A stretch of DNA of 64,000 bases, taken from positions 14,611,501-14,675,500 of the forward strand of contig NC_092668.1 in NCBI RefSeq assembly GCF_032118995.1, read 5' to 3'. Each line of letters begins with the position of its first letter. Position 1 is the first letter of the stretch. A model generated the notes under the pieces. That model was not told the origin of the DNA, made no database searches, and saw only the letters and a program-made list of their open reading frames with translations. This document shows, piece by piece, positions 21,601-33,773 of the stretch. The position numbers and the translations under genes were made by a program. The stretch is from Asterias amurensis. Lineage: Eukaryota; Echinodermata; Asteroidea; Forcipulatida; Asteriidae.

Positions 21601-21650
21601 AGTTCCTATGGAGGGCGCACTCCATTACAATTATTCATGTGCGTAGTGGG
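21545..21650. promoter_or_regulatory. Two-way promoter-like block in the spacer
   Basis: Diverged copy of the block at 4,835-4,915: TATCCACGTGTG, AACGCCATTTTG and GGAGGGCGCACTCC stand in the same order. A GGGCGGGGCC box (GC box) follows at about 21,650. Exon-like modules point away on both sides. Confidence 0.45.
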
Positions 21651-21859
21651 CGGGGCCTCCTAAGAAAAGAAATAATTATAAGATCAGACTCAAATAATAA
21701 GCATGTCTATTTTTCGAGAATGAAAATTACGAAAGTTTATCCTTACCATAAGTTTGCTAGATAATTATGGAGAAAAAACAAGTCTAGGAGATTTTAGTTT
21801 GAAGTGACCGGCTCGGCGCTTTTGCGCATGAGCAGTTGGGAATGAGGTAAACAGGAAAG

Positions 21860-21931
21860 ATCCACACTGTCAAAAATGTCGTCTGCTAATTGCGTGTTCA
21901 AACTCGAAATGCTTTCACTGCAAACGCTGGT
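21860..21931 (+). other. First-exon-like module on plus strand of the spacer
   Basis: Ends GCAAACGCTG/GTAAGTATGG, a near-consensus donor. It holds ATG followed by 17 open codons (MSSANCVFKLEMLSLQTL). Upstream TTGCGCATGAGCAG resembles an NRF1 site. With module E'' it could form a two-exon transcript; phase-0 joining gives a stop after two codons. Confidence 0.4.
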
Positions 21932-21939
21932 AAGTATGG

Positions 21940-22705
21940 ATATTCTTGTGCAGTTTGTTCATGATTATGCCAGGAAATAGTTATATGTCAAATGGTTTGT
22001 ATCGATAACTCTAAAGGGCAAGTTTGGGCATGGTTTGGGCAACCAAAGTTATCGGTTGTTGTGTATCGTGAAATGTCTAAAAATGTGCACAGTTGGCCTA
22101 CGGCTACAGTCCGCCCCGTACCGTTGACTGTGTACACTCGGCCCATTGCCGTGCTTGCAATACACGGTCATCAATCACTACCCGTCCAGTCCTAATGGCA
22201 TGCTGTGGGGCTACAAAAGCACAATGAATGTTTACAGTATCACAACTCGTGTAACTTATAAATCCTTGATTAAGAATGTTTTATGTGTTTGCAGCATACC
22301 AGGTCCAGGGCAAGAATTTCAAATTAAATCGATGACCAATTGAGACTAAACTTGCACAGATTTGATATTCGTTTCATGGGGTACACACCAACACCAAGTA
22401 AGAATACCGGTCTTTGAGTTTGACAATACCGAAGGTGTCCAGCCGTCGATTTCATCAAACTCTTCTTAACATAGGATTAATCTTAGGACTTTAAGACAAG
22501 TAAAGTTCAGTATCCAAAGACGTAGGACGCATTCAACCAATCTTAAGTTAGGAGGGGTTACTCATTTTAACTCGAGATAGGATTAATCCTAGCATTTCGT
22601 GAAATCGGCTGCAGTGCCTTCAAAGGGAATGGAAATACGTTTGGTAATCCTTACGCTTACGGGTTCATTATGATGAAATACAAATCTGTTCCTTTAATTT
22701 TTTTT
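21940..22705 (+). other. Intron-like stretch between two spacer modules
   Basis: Bounded by the GTAAGTATGG donor at 21,932 and the TTTTTGTAG acceptor ending at 22,709. No feature recognised inside. Confidence 0.4.
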
Positions 22706-22709
22706 GTAG

Positions 22710-22848
22710 ATCACTTGAGATGGTCTGGACAGGCTTCAATACAAAAGATGCACAAACTTGTTGCAAGAGAGCCCGTGAGGTGCCGCATCATTATGAATTC
22801 AATTCAATCATCTTCTCACTGCCTCGAGCTACTTCAGTTCATTAAAAG
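22710..22848 (+). other. Exon-like module E'' in the spacer
   Basis: 139 bp between acceptor TTTTTTTTTGTAG and donor GTACGTAGAC. Shares ATCACTTGAGATG-, AAAGATGC-, GAGAGCC- and CTCACYGCCTC-type words with module E. One frame is open almost throughout (MVWTGFNTKDAQTCCKRARE and on) but stops five bases before the donor. Confidence 0.5.
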
Positions 22849-22869
22849 GTACGTAGACGCATCAATCCC

Positions 22870-22965
22870 TTTTATTAACCATTCTCAATTTTACCCTTCT
22901 TTACTCAAAATCTAAATCAATCCCCGGAAATGCACCCAACTTGTCTGACATTCAGGACCCGCCCT
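22870..22965 (+). repeat. Single degenerate alpha unit beside E''
   Basis: TTACCCTTCTTTACTCAAAA, then AAATGCACCCAACTTGTCTG and CATTCAGGACCCGCC match alpha boxes in order, in B orientation. Confidence 0.65.
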
Positions 22966-23065
22966 GGTCTTGGTTCCAAAACCATTGGTGGTGCGCCCTC
23001 ACACACAACCAACTTTCCAATCTTTATACACAGCAAACTGTACACTTGTAATGAATGAAGATAGA
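22966..23065 (+). repeat. Direct repeat, right copy, in the spacer
   Basis: Partner of 20,505-20,620 in the same orientation. It abuts the beta array of copy B. Confidence 0.75.
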
Positions 23066-23370
23066 GTGATCAACCCCATGCTTTAACCTCTTTTACTTCA
23101 ATCCCAAAATGCACCCCATTTCTTTACCAGTCGGAACCAACCCCCAATATTTTACCCCTTATACTTCAATCCAAAAATGCACCCCACTTCTTTGCCAGTC
23201 AGGACCAACCCCCAAACATTTTACCTCTTTTTCTTCAATCCCACAATGCACCCCCACTCCTTTGCCAGTCAGGACCAACCCCAAACAATTTACCTCTTTT
23301 ACTTCTATCCCCAAATGCTCCCCCTTCTTTACAAGTCAGGACCAACCCCCAACATTTTACCCATTCTATT
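23066..23370 (+). repeat. Beta minisatellite array (copy B side)
   Basis: Four to five units of about 70 bp, the inverse of the array at 19,180-20,010 but much shorter. Then comes a linker containing CCCACAAAATGTACTGGGTA. Confidence 0.9.
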
Positions 23371-23454
23371 TCAGCCCACAAAATGTACTGGGTACATTTT
23401 TGTTCCTGAATGGAAAAGAAGTGGGTTGCATTTTGAGACCCCTTGTCTGAGTTA

Positions 23455-24420
23455 GGACCTGCCCCAACATGTTCCCCCCTTCTACTTCAAATCTGTATCA
23501 ACCAGAAACATGCACCCTTGTCTGCCATTAAGGACCCAACCCCCTTCATTTTTTCCCTTCTACTTCAAATCTGTATCAACCAGAAACATGCATCCCCTTG
23601 TCTGTTATTAAGGACCGACCCCCAACATGTTCCCCCCTTCTACTTCAAATCTGTATCAACCAGAAACATGCATCCCCTTGTCTGTTATTAAGGACCCACC
23701 CCCAACATGTTCCCCCCTTCTACTTCAAATCTGTATCAACCAGAAACATGCACCCCTTGTCTGTTATTAAGGACCCACCCCCATCATGGTACCCCTTCTA
23801 CTTCAAATCTGTATCAACCAGAAACATGCACCCCTTGTCTGTTATTAAGGACCCACCCCCAACATGTTCCCCCCTTCTACTTCAAATCTGTATCAACCAG
23901 AAACATGCACCCTTGTCTGCCATTAAGGACCCAACCCCCTTCATTTTTTCCCTTCTACTTCAAATCTGTATCAACCAGAAACATGCATCCCCTTGTCTGT
24001 TATTAAGGACCGACCCCCAACATGTTCCCCCCTTCTACTTCAAATCTGTATCAACCAGAAACATGCATCCCCTTGTCTGTTATTAAGGACCCACCCCCAA
24101 CATGTTCCCCCCTTCTACTTCAAATCTGTATCAACCAGAAACATGCATCCCTGTCTGTATTAGGACCCACCCCCAATATGTTCCCCCAGTCTACTGTCAA
24201 ATACTGGATCAACCAGAAACATGCATCCCACATTGTCTGCCATTCAGGACCCACCGCCTAGATGATTCCCCTTCTGACTTCAAAGCTGGTATCAACAGAA
24301 ACATGATCCCTTGTCTGTTATTATGGACCCCACCCCAACAAGATTCCCTTCTTCTTCAGAATCAGTATCAACCAGAAACATGCACCCCTTGTCTGTTATT
24401 ATGAACCCACCCCCAATATG
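23455..24420 (+). repeat. Alpha minisatellite array, inner side of copy B
   Basis: About twelve 80-bp units. A two-unit block with GTCTGCCATTAAGGACCC and CCTTCATTTTTTCCC occurs at 23,515 and 23,915. The last three units (24,150-24,420) are degenerate with many indels. Confidence 0.94.
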
Positions 24421-25480
24421 TTACAAAGGATTATATGCCATCATTTCCTTGTAAGACATACTTTGTCTGACTTTCTAAAAGGTCAGACCAAGCAACAAAA
24501 CAATGCATCTTATAATGGTGCAAAAGGCCATGGGGGAGCTACATTTATAAGTTTTGAACTCAAAACCTTTTTAGAAAATGAAAGTGTACGGTGGTGGGCA
24601 TTAAACGCCGCATCCCTTTCCAGCGTATGGTTTATACGACTCATTACCATCACAGACATCATATCTATCTGGGACAATAAGACCTTTAAAGGAGCCATTT
24701 CAACCCACTCTTAAACAACTTTAAACTACGTTACAACGAAGTGACAAAGCGCCATTTAAAACCCTGCAGGACGAATCGCTGTATACCACTGGATCATGTA
24801 CGCTTATGAAAATGTTGATTATAGTGAACTAGGCATTTTAGTTTTAGTTTATTACATACATGCCAAAACTGACCTAATTGTCAGACCAGAAGCAAAGTTT
24901 CTATTTAACTTTTCAAGACATTTCAACAAGATATGAGGGTACAATGATCTGCCTAGATAGATGATCTCATTGACTGGGGTATACATGACTAGAGAGGGGG
25001 GCGGCTGTGGAACGACTTCAAATATGTTTCTACTTGCCTTCTGTTCTACAACCCGTCCCCAATTTTGATACTGTACCTCTTGTACAAATCTGTATCACTA
25101 CCAAAAGTGGAAAACACTTTCTCTGTTTTTCTAGACCCGTCACCAATATTATTACCGCTTGTACTTCAAATCTGTACCATTGCAATAATGCTGTGTAAAC
25201 CACCAATTATGGTATCCCTTGGCTGATAGAAGTAGATGAGACCACACTAGAGAGTGGCTGCTTCACAGTACTTATTGATATACAAGGTTTGGTTATCAAT
25301 GACGCATGTAGAGATGCACATCAATTGTCTTTTAGTCTAGAACGGTCCCCAATATGATCACCCCTTGGGGTGTAACACACCCTTTGGGATCACCCTTTGG
25401 GATTGCATACAATTTGCAACTGCTTTCCTCTTGACATGTCATTCATGCATTAAATTGGTTCTTTGATTTTTTGTTTATAG

Positions 25481-25619
25481 AACACTCAAGATGACGACAA
25501 GCCTTGGTATGAAAGATGCGCCAGCTTGACTGAAGAGAGCCTATGAGATGCTGCATCTTCTCACCGCCTCAAGTTAATTTTGTTCAACTTTGTGATTCAT
25601 TCAATACTAAGATATTAAG
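25481..25619 (+). other. Exon-like module E (copy B)
   Basis: 139 bp, acceptor TTTTTGTTTATAG, donor GTACGTC. One base different from A and one from C. Confidence 0.55.
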
Positions 25620-27480
25620 GTACGTCTCATGTAGTGAGTTTTAACTATTGTAAAAAGATCTGTTTAATACATGGACTCTGATAAAACGACACAGACATCA
25701 GTCTTTACTGTTTGCAACTTGATAAACAAAGTTGATATTTATTTCAAAAGCGATCAATTTAATTCAAAGCAAAGTGTTCTGCGTAAACAGATCTTTACCA
25801 TGTATATTCCTATGGCTGTTTTTGTTATAAGGTAAAAACTTTGCTGAATATTGTCATGTACATTTTGCAATTCCTTTGAATCATCAGGCCTGATACTTTG
25901 TTGAGACAAATAACGCAGCAATTGTCGCCATGCACTCGATCTTGGTCATTGCCTCGGTGGCCATTGACATGTTCTGGTATAAGCAATTTTCCCTCACTAA
26001 TTGAGGTTTACTGAGCAAAAGCTGCCCTGCCCTAACAAGAATGAAGCATCAGGCTTGAATCATGGGTACTGAAATGCAGAAATCAAAGGGCTACTAGCTA
26101 CGCCTTAACACTTTTTACTGAATACAAAGTGAAAAATCATGCAATCTCATTGTACGTATACTGATAGTGTAAACATAACTTTTACACTGGTCAGACAGAG
26201 TTAAAACATGGTTTAAATGCCTAGTTTGGTTTTATATGTGGGTAATTGGATGTATTTGTATCACGCGTGATGATATTTATCTGCAAAACATTGTTTAAAC
26301 CGAGCAGGGCCTCTAGTTTTAAACAGAATGCAAATGTATGGAGACTTAGAGTGAACATCTGCATTTCCATAAAGTTTTGTGATTAGTACTGAAAGCTCTG
26401 TATTGTGTCTTTCCACCATTTTATCTTGAACAGTAGATTCCACAAAACCATGAGAACCCTTAAATACAGAGTTATCTAATTATTTTATATTTTTTGGATG
26501 TATTTAACTTGGAAACTTGGCATGCAGATGGTCTTCTTAAGCTTCCATACATTTTTTAGCAATAGTTCTTGAAGTCTAGCTCCCGTGTCTTAGTGCTTAC
26601 ATAACACAATTCTTCATGCAGGTACCAGACTAATTTTATCATACTCGTGTTTGATATACTTAATATAACACTTGAATTCAAGGTTATTTTGCGTGGAAAA
26701 GGCCCTTTTTAAACAAGACAGCTTCCCAATTCATAGTTATACGTAGCATACTATCTGTTACACTAAAAAAAAATGAAGTTTGAAGGTTAGAATACACGAA
26801 CGTGTGCTCTGTGCAATTAAGTTATTGTGAATAAGAGTATAGCACCAACACATTAAGTGCTGTTAAAAGTTTATATAAGCAATTATTTATTAAAATAGAC
26901 ACTTTTCTGTGAGTGTTTTTGTCACCAGAATGCGTATTTCATGTAGAATGTTAATATGACACTCTGGAGTAACTCAGGAGTGTATCCCGCACTGTTTTAA
27001 GGGTGTTTGGAAGGTTTTGACGCTCAATTTTTGTAAATTTCAGAGATTTTTAGAGTTTTTCAGGCAAAAAAAAAAAGTTCAAATAAAAATTAACGAGCAT
27101 GCGTTTCAGGCGATTTTAAGAAAATGAAATACCAAAAAAAAAAAATTAGTGGTGAATTTTGTAAATTTTTACAATTTTGGATTTTTTTTAATGGAAAATC
27201 ACAAAAATTAACGAGCGTGCGTTTCAGACGATTTTAAAAAATCAAAAGTCCACTAATTTTAAATTTTTTTTTTTTTTTTTAATTAAAAATAAATAAAATT
27301 TAATTAAAAAAAAAATTTCTCGTCTCCACTTTCCTGGGGGGTCCACCACCACCACCCCTCTCTCTCTCTCTCCGGGTCCACGCCTCCCTCTTGTGTATCG
27401 CCGCCATGTTGCCTCCTCGTCGTGGTGCAGGGTCCGTGGGTGTTCCTCTGGTGAGCGTGTCTTCTTCTTGTCCAGCTGAT

Positions 27481-27555
27481 GGTGTCCTGAGCGGGGCTCG
27501 AACCCGCAATGTTGTCCTCCAGAGTCCGTGTCCTTATCCGCTAGGCTGTGGCGTC
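27481..27555 (-). pseudogene. tRNA-Arg-like relic (copy B)
   Basis: Same sequence as the relic in A: box A, box B and T stem kept, acceptor stem unpaired. The GC-rich tail follows to about 27,320 on the minus strand. Confidence 0.65.
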
Positions 27556-27659
27556 TCCGAGTTGGTGCTGAAAATTTTTTGACCTGATGAAGATTAGAAC
27601 GAAAATGTGACGTATGTGCAGGCGCATAGTTATAACCGCCTGATAATATACAGGTGGAA

Positions 27660-27715
27660 GAGTGCGCCCTCTTGTGGCTTGAAACAAGACTAATTTAATT
27701 AAATAGCGCCCTCTG
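27660..27715 (-). promoter_or_regulatory. Pair of CTCF-like motifs (copy B)
   Basis: GAGTGCGCCCTCTTGTGG and AGCGCCCTCTGTTG on the plus strand, inverses of the pair at 14,153-14,211. Confidence 0.4.
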
Positions 27716-28389
27716 TTGACAATATTTATTTATTCTTAATTAATTATTTCGGCTAGCGGAATACCCCATCGCCATTTACCGTTAATTATATTTTATTAAT
27801 GAACAAACACCAGTAAAACAGAATAAAAAACAGTCGAACAGAGGGATCATTTACATTATAATTGTTGACCATTTTATTTACATAATTATTATAAATAACA
27901 TGAATCTTTTTAAATAACTTAAATTATCACTATTAAAGAAAATAGTTGCTACTGTAGTGATAAGCTTTTACCAGAAAATCATCAGTTGTTTGTATATTAC
28001 ATTACTTGTACCTTTTGGATAGGAGGAAACTTCCACGGGATTTGAATTAATGTAAATAAATGTAAAAATCTTATGTTTTACTTAAACATGATAATTTTCA
28101 CTGGTCACTTTTCTTCACTCAAGTTCAAGCATCTGAAAGCACACAACTTGTGCGACAAGGGTGTTTTTAACTCCATTATTTTCTCGCAACTTGGATGACC
28201 AATCAATCTCAAATTTTCACAGGTTTGTTATTTCATGCATCGAAAATTACAAGAAACTGTCTGCTCTTAAAAACATTCCCTGATTAACGGAAGTTTGAGG
28301 TGAACATTCGGCGCTTGCCCCAAAGCAAAAAGGGTGCTCACCAGCACAGAATCCACTGGTAAGCATGAGCCATTATCAGATTGGGTCCA

Positions 28390-28637
28390 GATGTTGCTGT
28401 CCATGTAGGAATCAGATATTGCTGTCTACTTTGCTGTCCATGTTTGAATTAGATTTGCTGCCCACGTACGAATAACAAATTAGATTTGCTGTCCATGAAT
28501 TTTATTAGTAATCAAGTTTTTACTGTCCGTGTAAGAATGAGTGTTCATGTATGAATCCAATATTGCTGTCCATATAGGAATCAAACAATGCTGTCCATGT
28601 AGGAATCAGGCGTTGCTACCCATGTAGGAATCATATC
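28390..28637 (-). repeat. Short tandem repeat, TTGCTGTCCATGTA units (copy B)
   Basis: Inverse of 13,161-13,410, with about ten irregular units. Confidence 0.8.
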
Positions 28638-28734
28638 AGGTGTCCCTTTAATATTCTTCTGATCCGGGTTGTTTTGTCTCTTGTTGGTTGTCAATTCCAT
28701 GCTGCAATTTGGATTCCAAAGATTCATATGAGAT
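28638..28734 (-). other. Acceptor-bordered exon-like module 2 (copy B)
   Basis: Acceptor TTTTTTTTGCAG on the minus strand. The short reading frame differs from A after position 12 or so (WNPN in place of WNPNC-type reading of another frame), consistent with relaxed constraint. Confidence 0.4.
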
Positions 28735-30136
28735 CTGCAAAAAAAAAAAAAAGTATCGTCAAAACAACATCGTTTCAATTCCAATAAAATGTTTGAGTCA
28801 TAAGCAAAATAAAAAATTGTGTTTCTCAAAAGTATTGTATTTCAACCGAATTGAGATTGATTTGATGATCCTCGTCCAATGTGTATAAATCCAATAAAAC
28901 AATTGAGGCACGACCAACAACGATTATAATATGACTTCAAAATGACCTGAAAAAATCTGCTTCTCAAGACTTTGTCAAAACATTCAAAACTTGTATGAAA
29001 ATTTAAAAATAATTCTCACAAGTTTATGAGTCTTTTAATGTTTGGGCCACAACCAACAATTTGTGTTACTGAAAAAAAATTGACATCAAATTCTTAGAGA
29101 ACTTTAAGAAAAAAACATCTCAAAAATTAAAAAGTTTGATTTTTGAGGCAGGACCAACAATTATTTTAAACTTGGCATGGAATGACCCCCCCCCCCCCAC
29201 CAAAAAAAAAAATTAAAAAAAAGGGAGGAAAAAAACAATAACAAAATAATTATTTAAATAAATAAAATAAAAAATACATAAAATGGTGTTTTGCAAAAGA
29301 GTGTCAACAAATTTACACTTAGTCCTCACAAAAAAAGGTTTGTCCAAACTGAAAAACAATTCTAATAACTGTGTTGAAACAAGTATTAACAGATAACAAT
29401 AAAATATATATCGTCAAAAGCCAAAAAACACTAAGCATCATATGGCCTTCACAAACAAAAAAATAAAACAATTATAGTATAAAATTTCGAACAAAACAAG
29501 GAAAAAGATTTTCATCAATAATATTGCAAAAATTATCACTGTAAAAAATAACTAATTTATGTACAATAACCCAATAAAATTCCAAAGCTGCGTGAAATAT
29601 TTTTCCCTTAAGTTAGTTTGACATTATAATCACAAACAAATCTTAAAAAGTTTTCATCCAAAGTTTCGTAAATTTACCACGAAAAAATAAATAAAATAAA
29701 TAAAAAGTAATGTGTACACTCCTATGTAAAAAGTTTGGTCTTTGGTTGTTTGGACATTAATTTAGCTTTCTACCCCCCCCCCCTCACAAAGTATTAACAA
29801 TAATATTAATAATAATAATAAAAGCTTTAAAAATATAATGTGCTGACTCCTACTTAAAATACTGTTTGGTCTTGGTTGATTGGAATCTGGGCTTGAAATA
29901 GGACCAACAACTACTGTAAGTGTAAGCAGAGACAACTACTACGACACATACAACTACGTACAATCACCCTCCACAGACCAGAGGGTTGCCGCCGTACAAT
30001 GGTCAGGTACCACCGGTCAGGGATGTACGGTGATCATGCGGTAAGGGTTGTGTACTCGTTAAATCAAAACATGCAAACATGCAACATAAACGTATCAGGA
30101 AATGCGTGTTTCTCAATATAATACTTTATAACATAC

Positions 30137-30245
30137 CTTGATAGGTCCGGTCAGCCTCTGATAAACAGTCACAGTAACATGAATCCTATAGACGGTCTTG
30201 AAGGAGCCATTTAGCCTGAGTTTTTAGATGAACAAAAATCGAGCA
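30137..30245 (-). other. First-exon-like module F (copy B)
   Basis: Minus strand, donor CTATCAAG/GTATGT. CTCF-like CTACAGAGGGCGCACTCTAG lies at about 30,292-30,311, upstream in the reading direction. Confidence 0.5.
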
Positions 30246-30652
30246 TGAGATACGTCAAAATTTCGCTGTTTACTACCTGCCTAAAACTGAGCTACAGAGG
30301 GCGCACTCTAGGCGGCGATGTCACATCTTCGGTCTGGGATTTGACTATAGGCTCCGTCATCTCGTTTAGCCCTAGGACGAAAAGGGCCTAAGTCCCCCCA
30401 ACAAATTTAAGACTTTCATTAATGTTTATAGGCAGTTTTAGAAATGAAGACAATGATTGAATTCCTTTGGTTTTCTAAATAATTGTGTGGACTTATGAAC
30501 TATTAATTTCTTTGAAGTTTGATTTACAAAAGCATTTTTTTTTTCATTATCATAAAAGCTGTTCTAAGCAATAAAAACGAAAATCTGCTTAGCAAATTAT
30601 ATTTAATGTGCAAAAGGAGAGTGACAACAGTATTAACTCGGGTCGGTTACCT

Positions 30653-30813
30653 GGGCCCAATGGCATGAAACTGCTTTCTTTAGGCAGAAACAATAATTAC
30701 TTAAATAGGCGTAATCTGAAAATAAAAAAATAAAAGCAGTTGTATTATTGTACAATGACATTGTATTTTTGCTTTTAACTTTATTCTGGTGTATGCACAT
30801 GAAGTTGGGGCCC
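30653..30813. mobile_element. MITE with GGGCCCAA ends (copy B)
   Basis: Counterpart of 10,911-11,063. A seven-base loss (TTGTGCT-like) follows its right end relative to C. Confidence 0.72.
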
Positions 30814-30958
30814 GTCAGTTAGATTTTTGGGCTACAGACTTCATGCAAATTGGTCCCAGATTCATAAGCTTTACCAGGCAACCTAACCATGTCATTATCT
30901 ACAATGAGTGACTAGCTCGCACATTTTCCTGCTTAACAGAATTTTGGGGCAATCAAGC

Positions 30959-31332
30959 TTAAAGGAACGTTACAGAATTTGTAAGAAACAAAAATCGTGA
31001 AGATCACAGATTTTACATAAAACTTACACGGTCTAATGATGATGATAGTTGAAAACATCCCTTGAAACGTTTCTGTCGTAAATATCATAATTATTGACAA
31101 GAAACGAAAATAATCTAACTTAGCGTTTGGAGTTTATCACTTATATGAAATTTTATTTTGGCATCGATGCAATGTAAAATTTGTAATCGTTTTTTCACTA
31201 TTCTCTCGTGACCCAGATGGCCGATCGATCTCAAACTTCTACAGGTTTGTCAGTTTATGTATTTATGGTGGGATACATAAAGCACTTACACTCATGCCAG
31301 CAACAAAAACCAATTCTGCAATGTTCCTTTAA
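30959..31332. mobile_element. TTAA-flanked MITE, AGGAACGTTACAGAATTTG family (copy B)
   Basis: Both TTAA sites are kept. An 84-codon plus-strand frame starting MTQMADRSQTSTGL crosses it and the next MITE; it is a repeat product, not a gene. Confidence 0.82.
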
Positions 31333-32066
31333 AGGGACACGCCGCTGCCTATCGGTCGAGGTGGTCTGTGAGAAGCAATTCACGCAAACATACCTCAAAA
31401 TTGCATGGTTTTCCCTATACGCCGTAAACTTACACGACACGCCATTTTGTGTTAATAATTAATTTTTGTTGACTCCATAAAATGGCCGACCGTGTTAGTT
31501 TGGTAAGTAAAAGGTAAAACCACTCAATTTCGAAGCCTAGGGGTTGATTAGTGTGGATCATTTTATTCTACTTTTAAAACATCTTTCTGTAACCAATGCA
31601 TTTTATGACAAACGTTTTCAAACGCGTTTGCATAGACCAGCTTGACCGATCTTGTCATCAAGTCTAAGACCAACTCGACCGATCCCCAGGTAACCTGTCC
31701 ATTTTAAGCAACTCTATGAAATTGAGCCCGGTACACCTGAGACCAAGGCTTCTAAACATCTTTCTAACCATTATTAGGCATTGTATGACAAACTGTTACT
31801 AGCGCTTTCCATGGACTAACTTAGTCTTGAAGTCAAGACGGTAATTGTTAGGCGCGGTGTAGCTACGCGGGGACGGTACGCTCATCCTCGATCCCAGTAT
31901 ATGCGTGTGAGTGATGCCACGCTCTACCTACGACCGTTGCATGTGTATAATCGCACTGTGATTGTTGCATGAATGACAGAATGTGTTACAAAATAGGCAG
32001 CGCCTAACGACTTGTCATCAAGTCTAAGACCAACTCGACCGATCCCCAGGCAACCTGTCCCTTTAA
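31329..32066. mobile_element. TTAA-flanked compound MITE, CTATCGGTCGAG family (copy B)
   Basis: 738 bp between TTAA sites, against 560 bp in A. The extra part contains a second partial end (CGACCGATCCCCAGGTAACC), so it looks like a nested or duplicated element. Near-identical in C. Confidence 0.8.
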
Positions 32067-32321
32067 GCAACTCTATGAAATTGAGCCCGGTTCCTCAAGA
32101 GGCCACGACCAAGAACACCGGTAGAGGCAGCAGGTGTTATACTCAACAATCTTTGATATCTTAGAGAATGATGCTCAAAATGACATCTGGTCGGAAAAAC
32201 TAAATCCAACGTGAAGTGAATGTATAGATCCCCTGCTGATACCTACAAGATTTATTTCAGAATGCGATGGCCCTCCCGGCCGAATTAAGTTGTGTCTTTT
32301 GCACCATGTGATCGTGCCCAA

Positions 32322-32510
32322 CCCAGGACTTAATATCATAGAGCTGCTTAAGCAAGAAATATTGCTTAACAACTTTCTGCTAAGCAAAAAGGAGCAAGGA
32401 TGACTTATACATTCGACATGTTATTTTGGATGATCACCCTATTCTGGTAATCATAAATAGTTTGTGCTAAGCTACTTTTATGCTCAAGCGGCTCTATGAA
32501 AGTTGGCCCA
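32322..32510. mobile_element. MITE with CATAGAGC/GCTTAAG ends (copy B)
   Basis: Counterpart of 9,381-9,573. Confidence 0.76.
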
Positions 32511-32514
32511 GGCT

Positions 32515-32881
32515 TTAAAGACACTGGGCACATTTGGTAATAATTGTCAAAGACCAGTTTGCTCACTTGTGTATCTCAATATAATATTATGCACAAAATA
32601 ACAAACCTGAGAAAAATTAGGCTCTTTGAAATTGCCAGAGAATAATGGAAGAAAAAATACCCTTGTCGCGCAAGTCGTGTGCTTTCATTAGACTTGAATT
32701 CGAGACATCAGCTGAGGTCTCTTATTCAATTGATATATTGAGTCAGAAGTTACCCCTTTCTCAAAAACTGCGTTACTTCAAAGGGAGCCAGTTCTCACAG
32801 CTCCCCATTACTCGTGTCCAAGTAAGTTTTAATGCCAACAATTGTTTTTGAGTAATTACCAATAGTGTCCAGTGCCTTTAA
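32515..32881. mobile_element. TTAA-flanked MITE, AGGCACTGGACA family (copy B)
   Basis: Counterpart of 9,005-9,375, with a 17-bp deletion between short CAG repeats that C does not have. Confidence 0.84.
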
Positions 32882-33609
32882 GCAACTAATTAGCATAACA
32901 AAACAAAGCTCTACTCATTGGGCAATCTTCAAGAGACGGTTTTATTGTTTATCTGACAGAGTACTCCTATAACAAACTTGAATCTCGAGACAATCCTTAA
33001 TTTGCTAACAATTTTATTTAAAAAATCATGTTTTTCTGTTAACACAAGGATAAACAAAATATTAAATATATCTACTAAAATCGATCTACTTTTGTTGTTT
33101 ATCATCTGACAGTACCCCTATGATAAATTTTGAAGATGGAGGCACTTTTTAATTGAATAGATGCTAACCGTTTATTTAAAAAGCATGTTCTCTCTGTAAA
33201 CACAATGATAAATAAAATATACAACCAACCTATTTATTTGAATCTTTAATCAATTAAATGTTGAGCACATTTGTGCATACCCCCCCCCCCCAGGGACCAA
33301 TTTACACATACTTTTTTAGTCTCATATATTCAGAGGTGTGATTGTGCAGTTTAGTGAATTTCCACACATTTTTATTATAGATCTTTCCATTGTTGATTAG
33401 CAAAGTGCACCTACCGGTTGGCATGGACAGCTAAACAATAAGCAAAACAATCAATTTTGTTTAAACATTTAAATTAAAAACTGTGGGGAGTCTTTAGCAT
33501 TTTCTGTAAGGATTCTTGGGTTGAAATATCTCTTTATGATTTGTTTCCAACAAATTCCACATATTTTTGAATATTTACTATAACATTTTAACAAATGATG
33601 ACTAAATCT

Positions 33610-33773
33610 GTTTTTAACTTGAATTTACGGCTTTCCAAAGTTGTTCAACTCGTTTGGCAAGAAATGTCTATACTTTATAGGTCAATATGCCACTCCATTC
33701 AGAGGGAGTCTCTATGACTATGGTAATGATCCAACTCGAATGCCAGTTCATCGATGTACTGTCCACTAGCATC
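33610..33773 (-). other. Acceptor-bordered exon-like module 2' (copy B)
   Basis: Minus strand, acceptor TTTGTTTTCTAG. Nearly the same as A. Confidence 0.45.
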
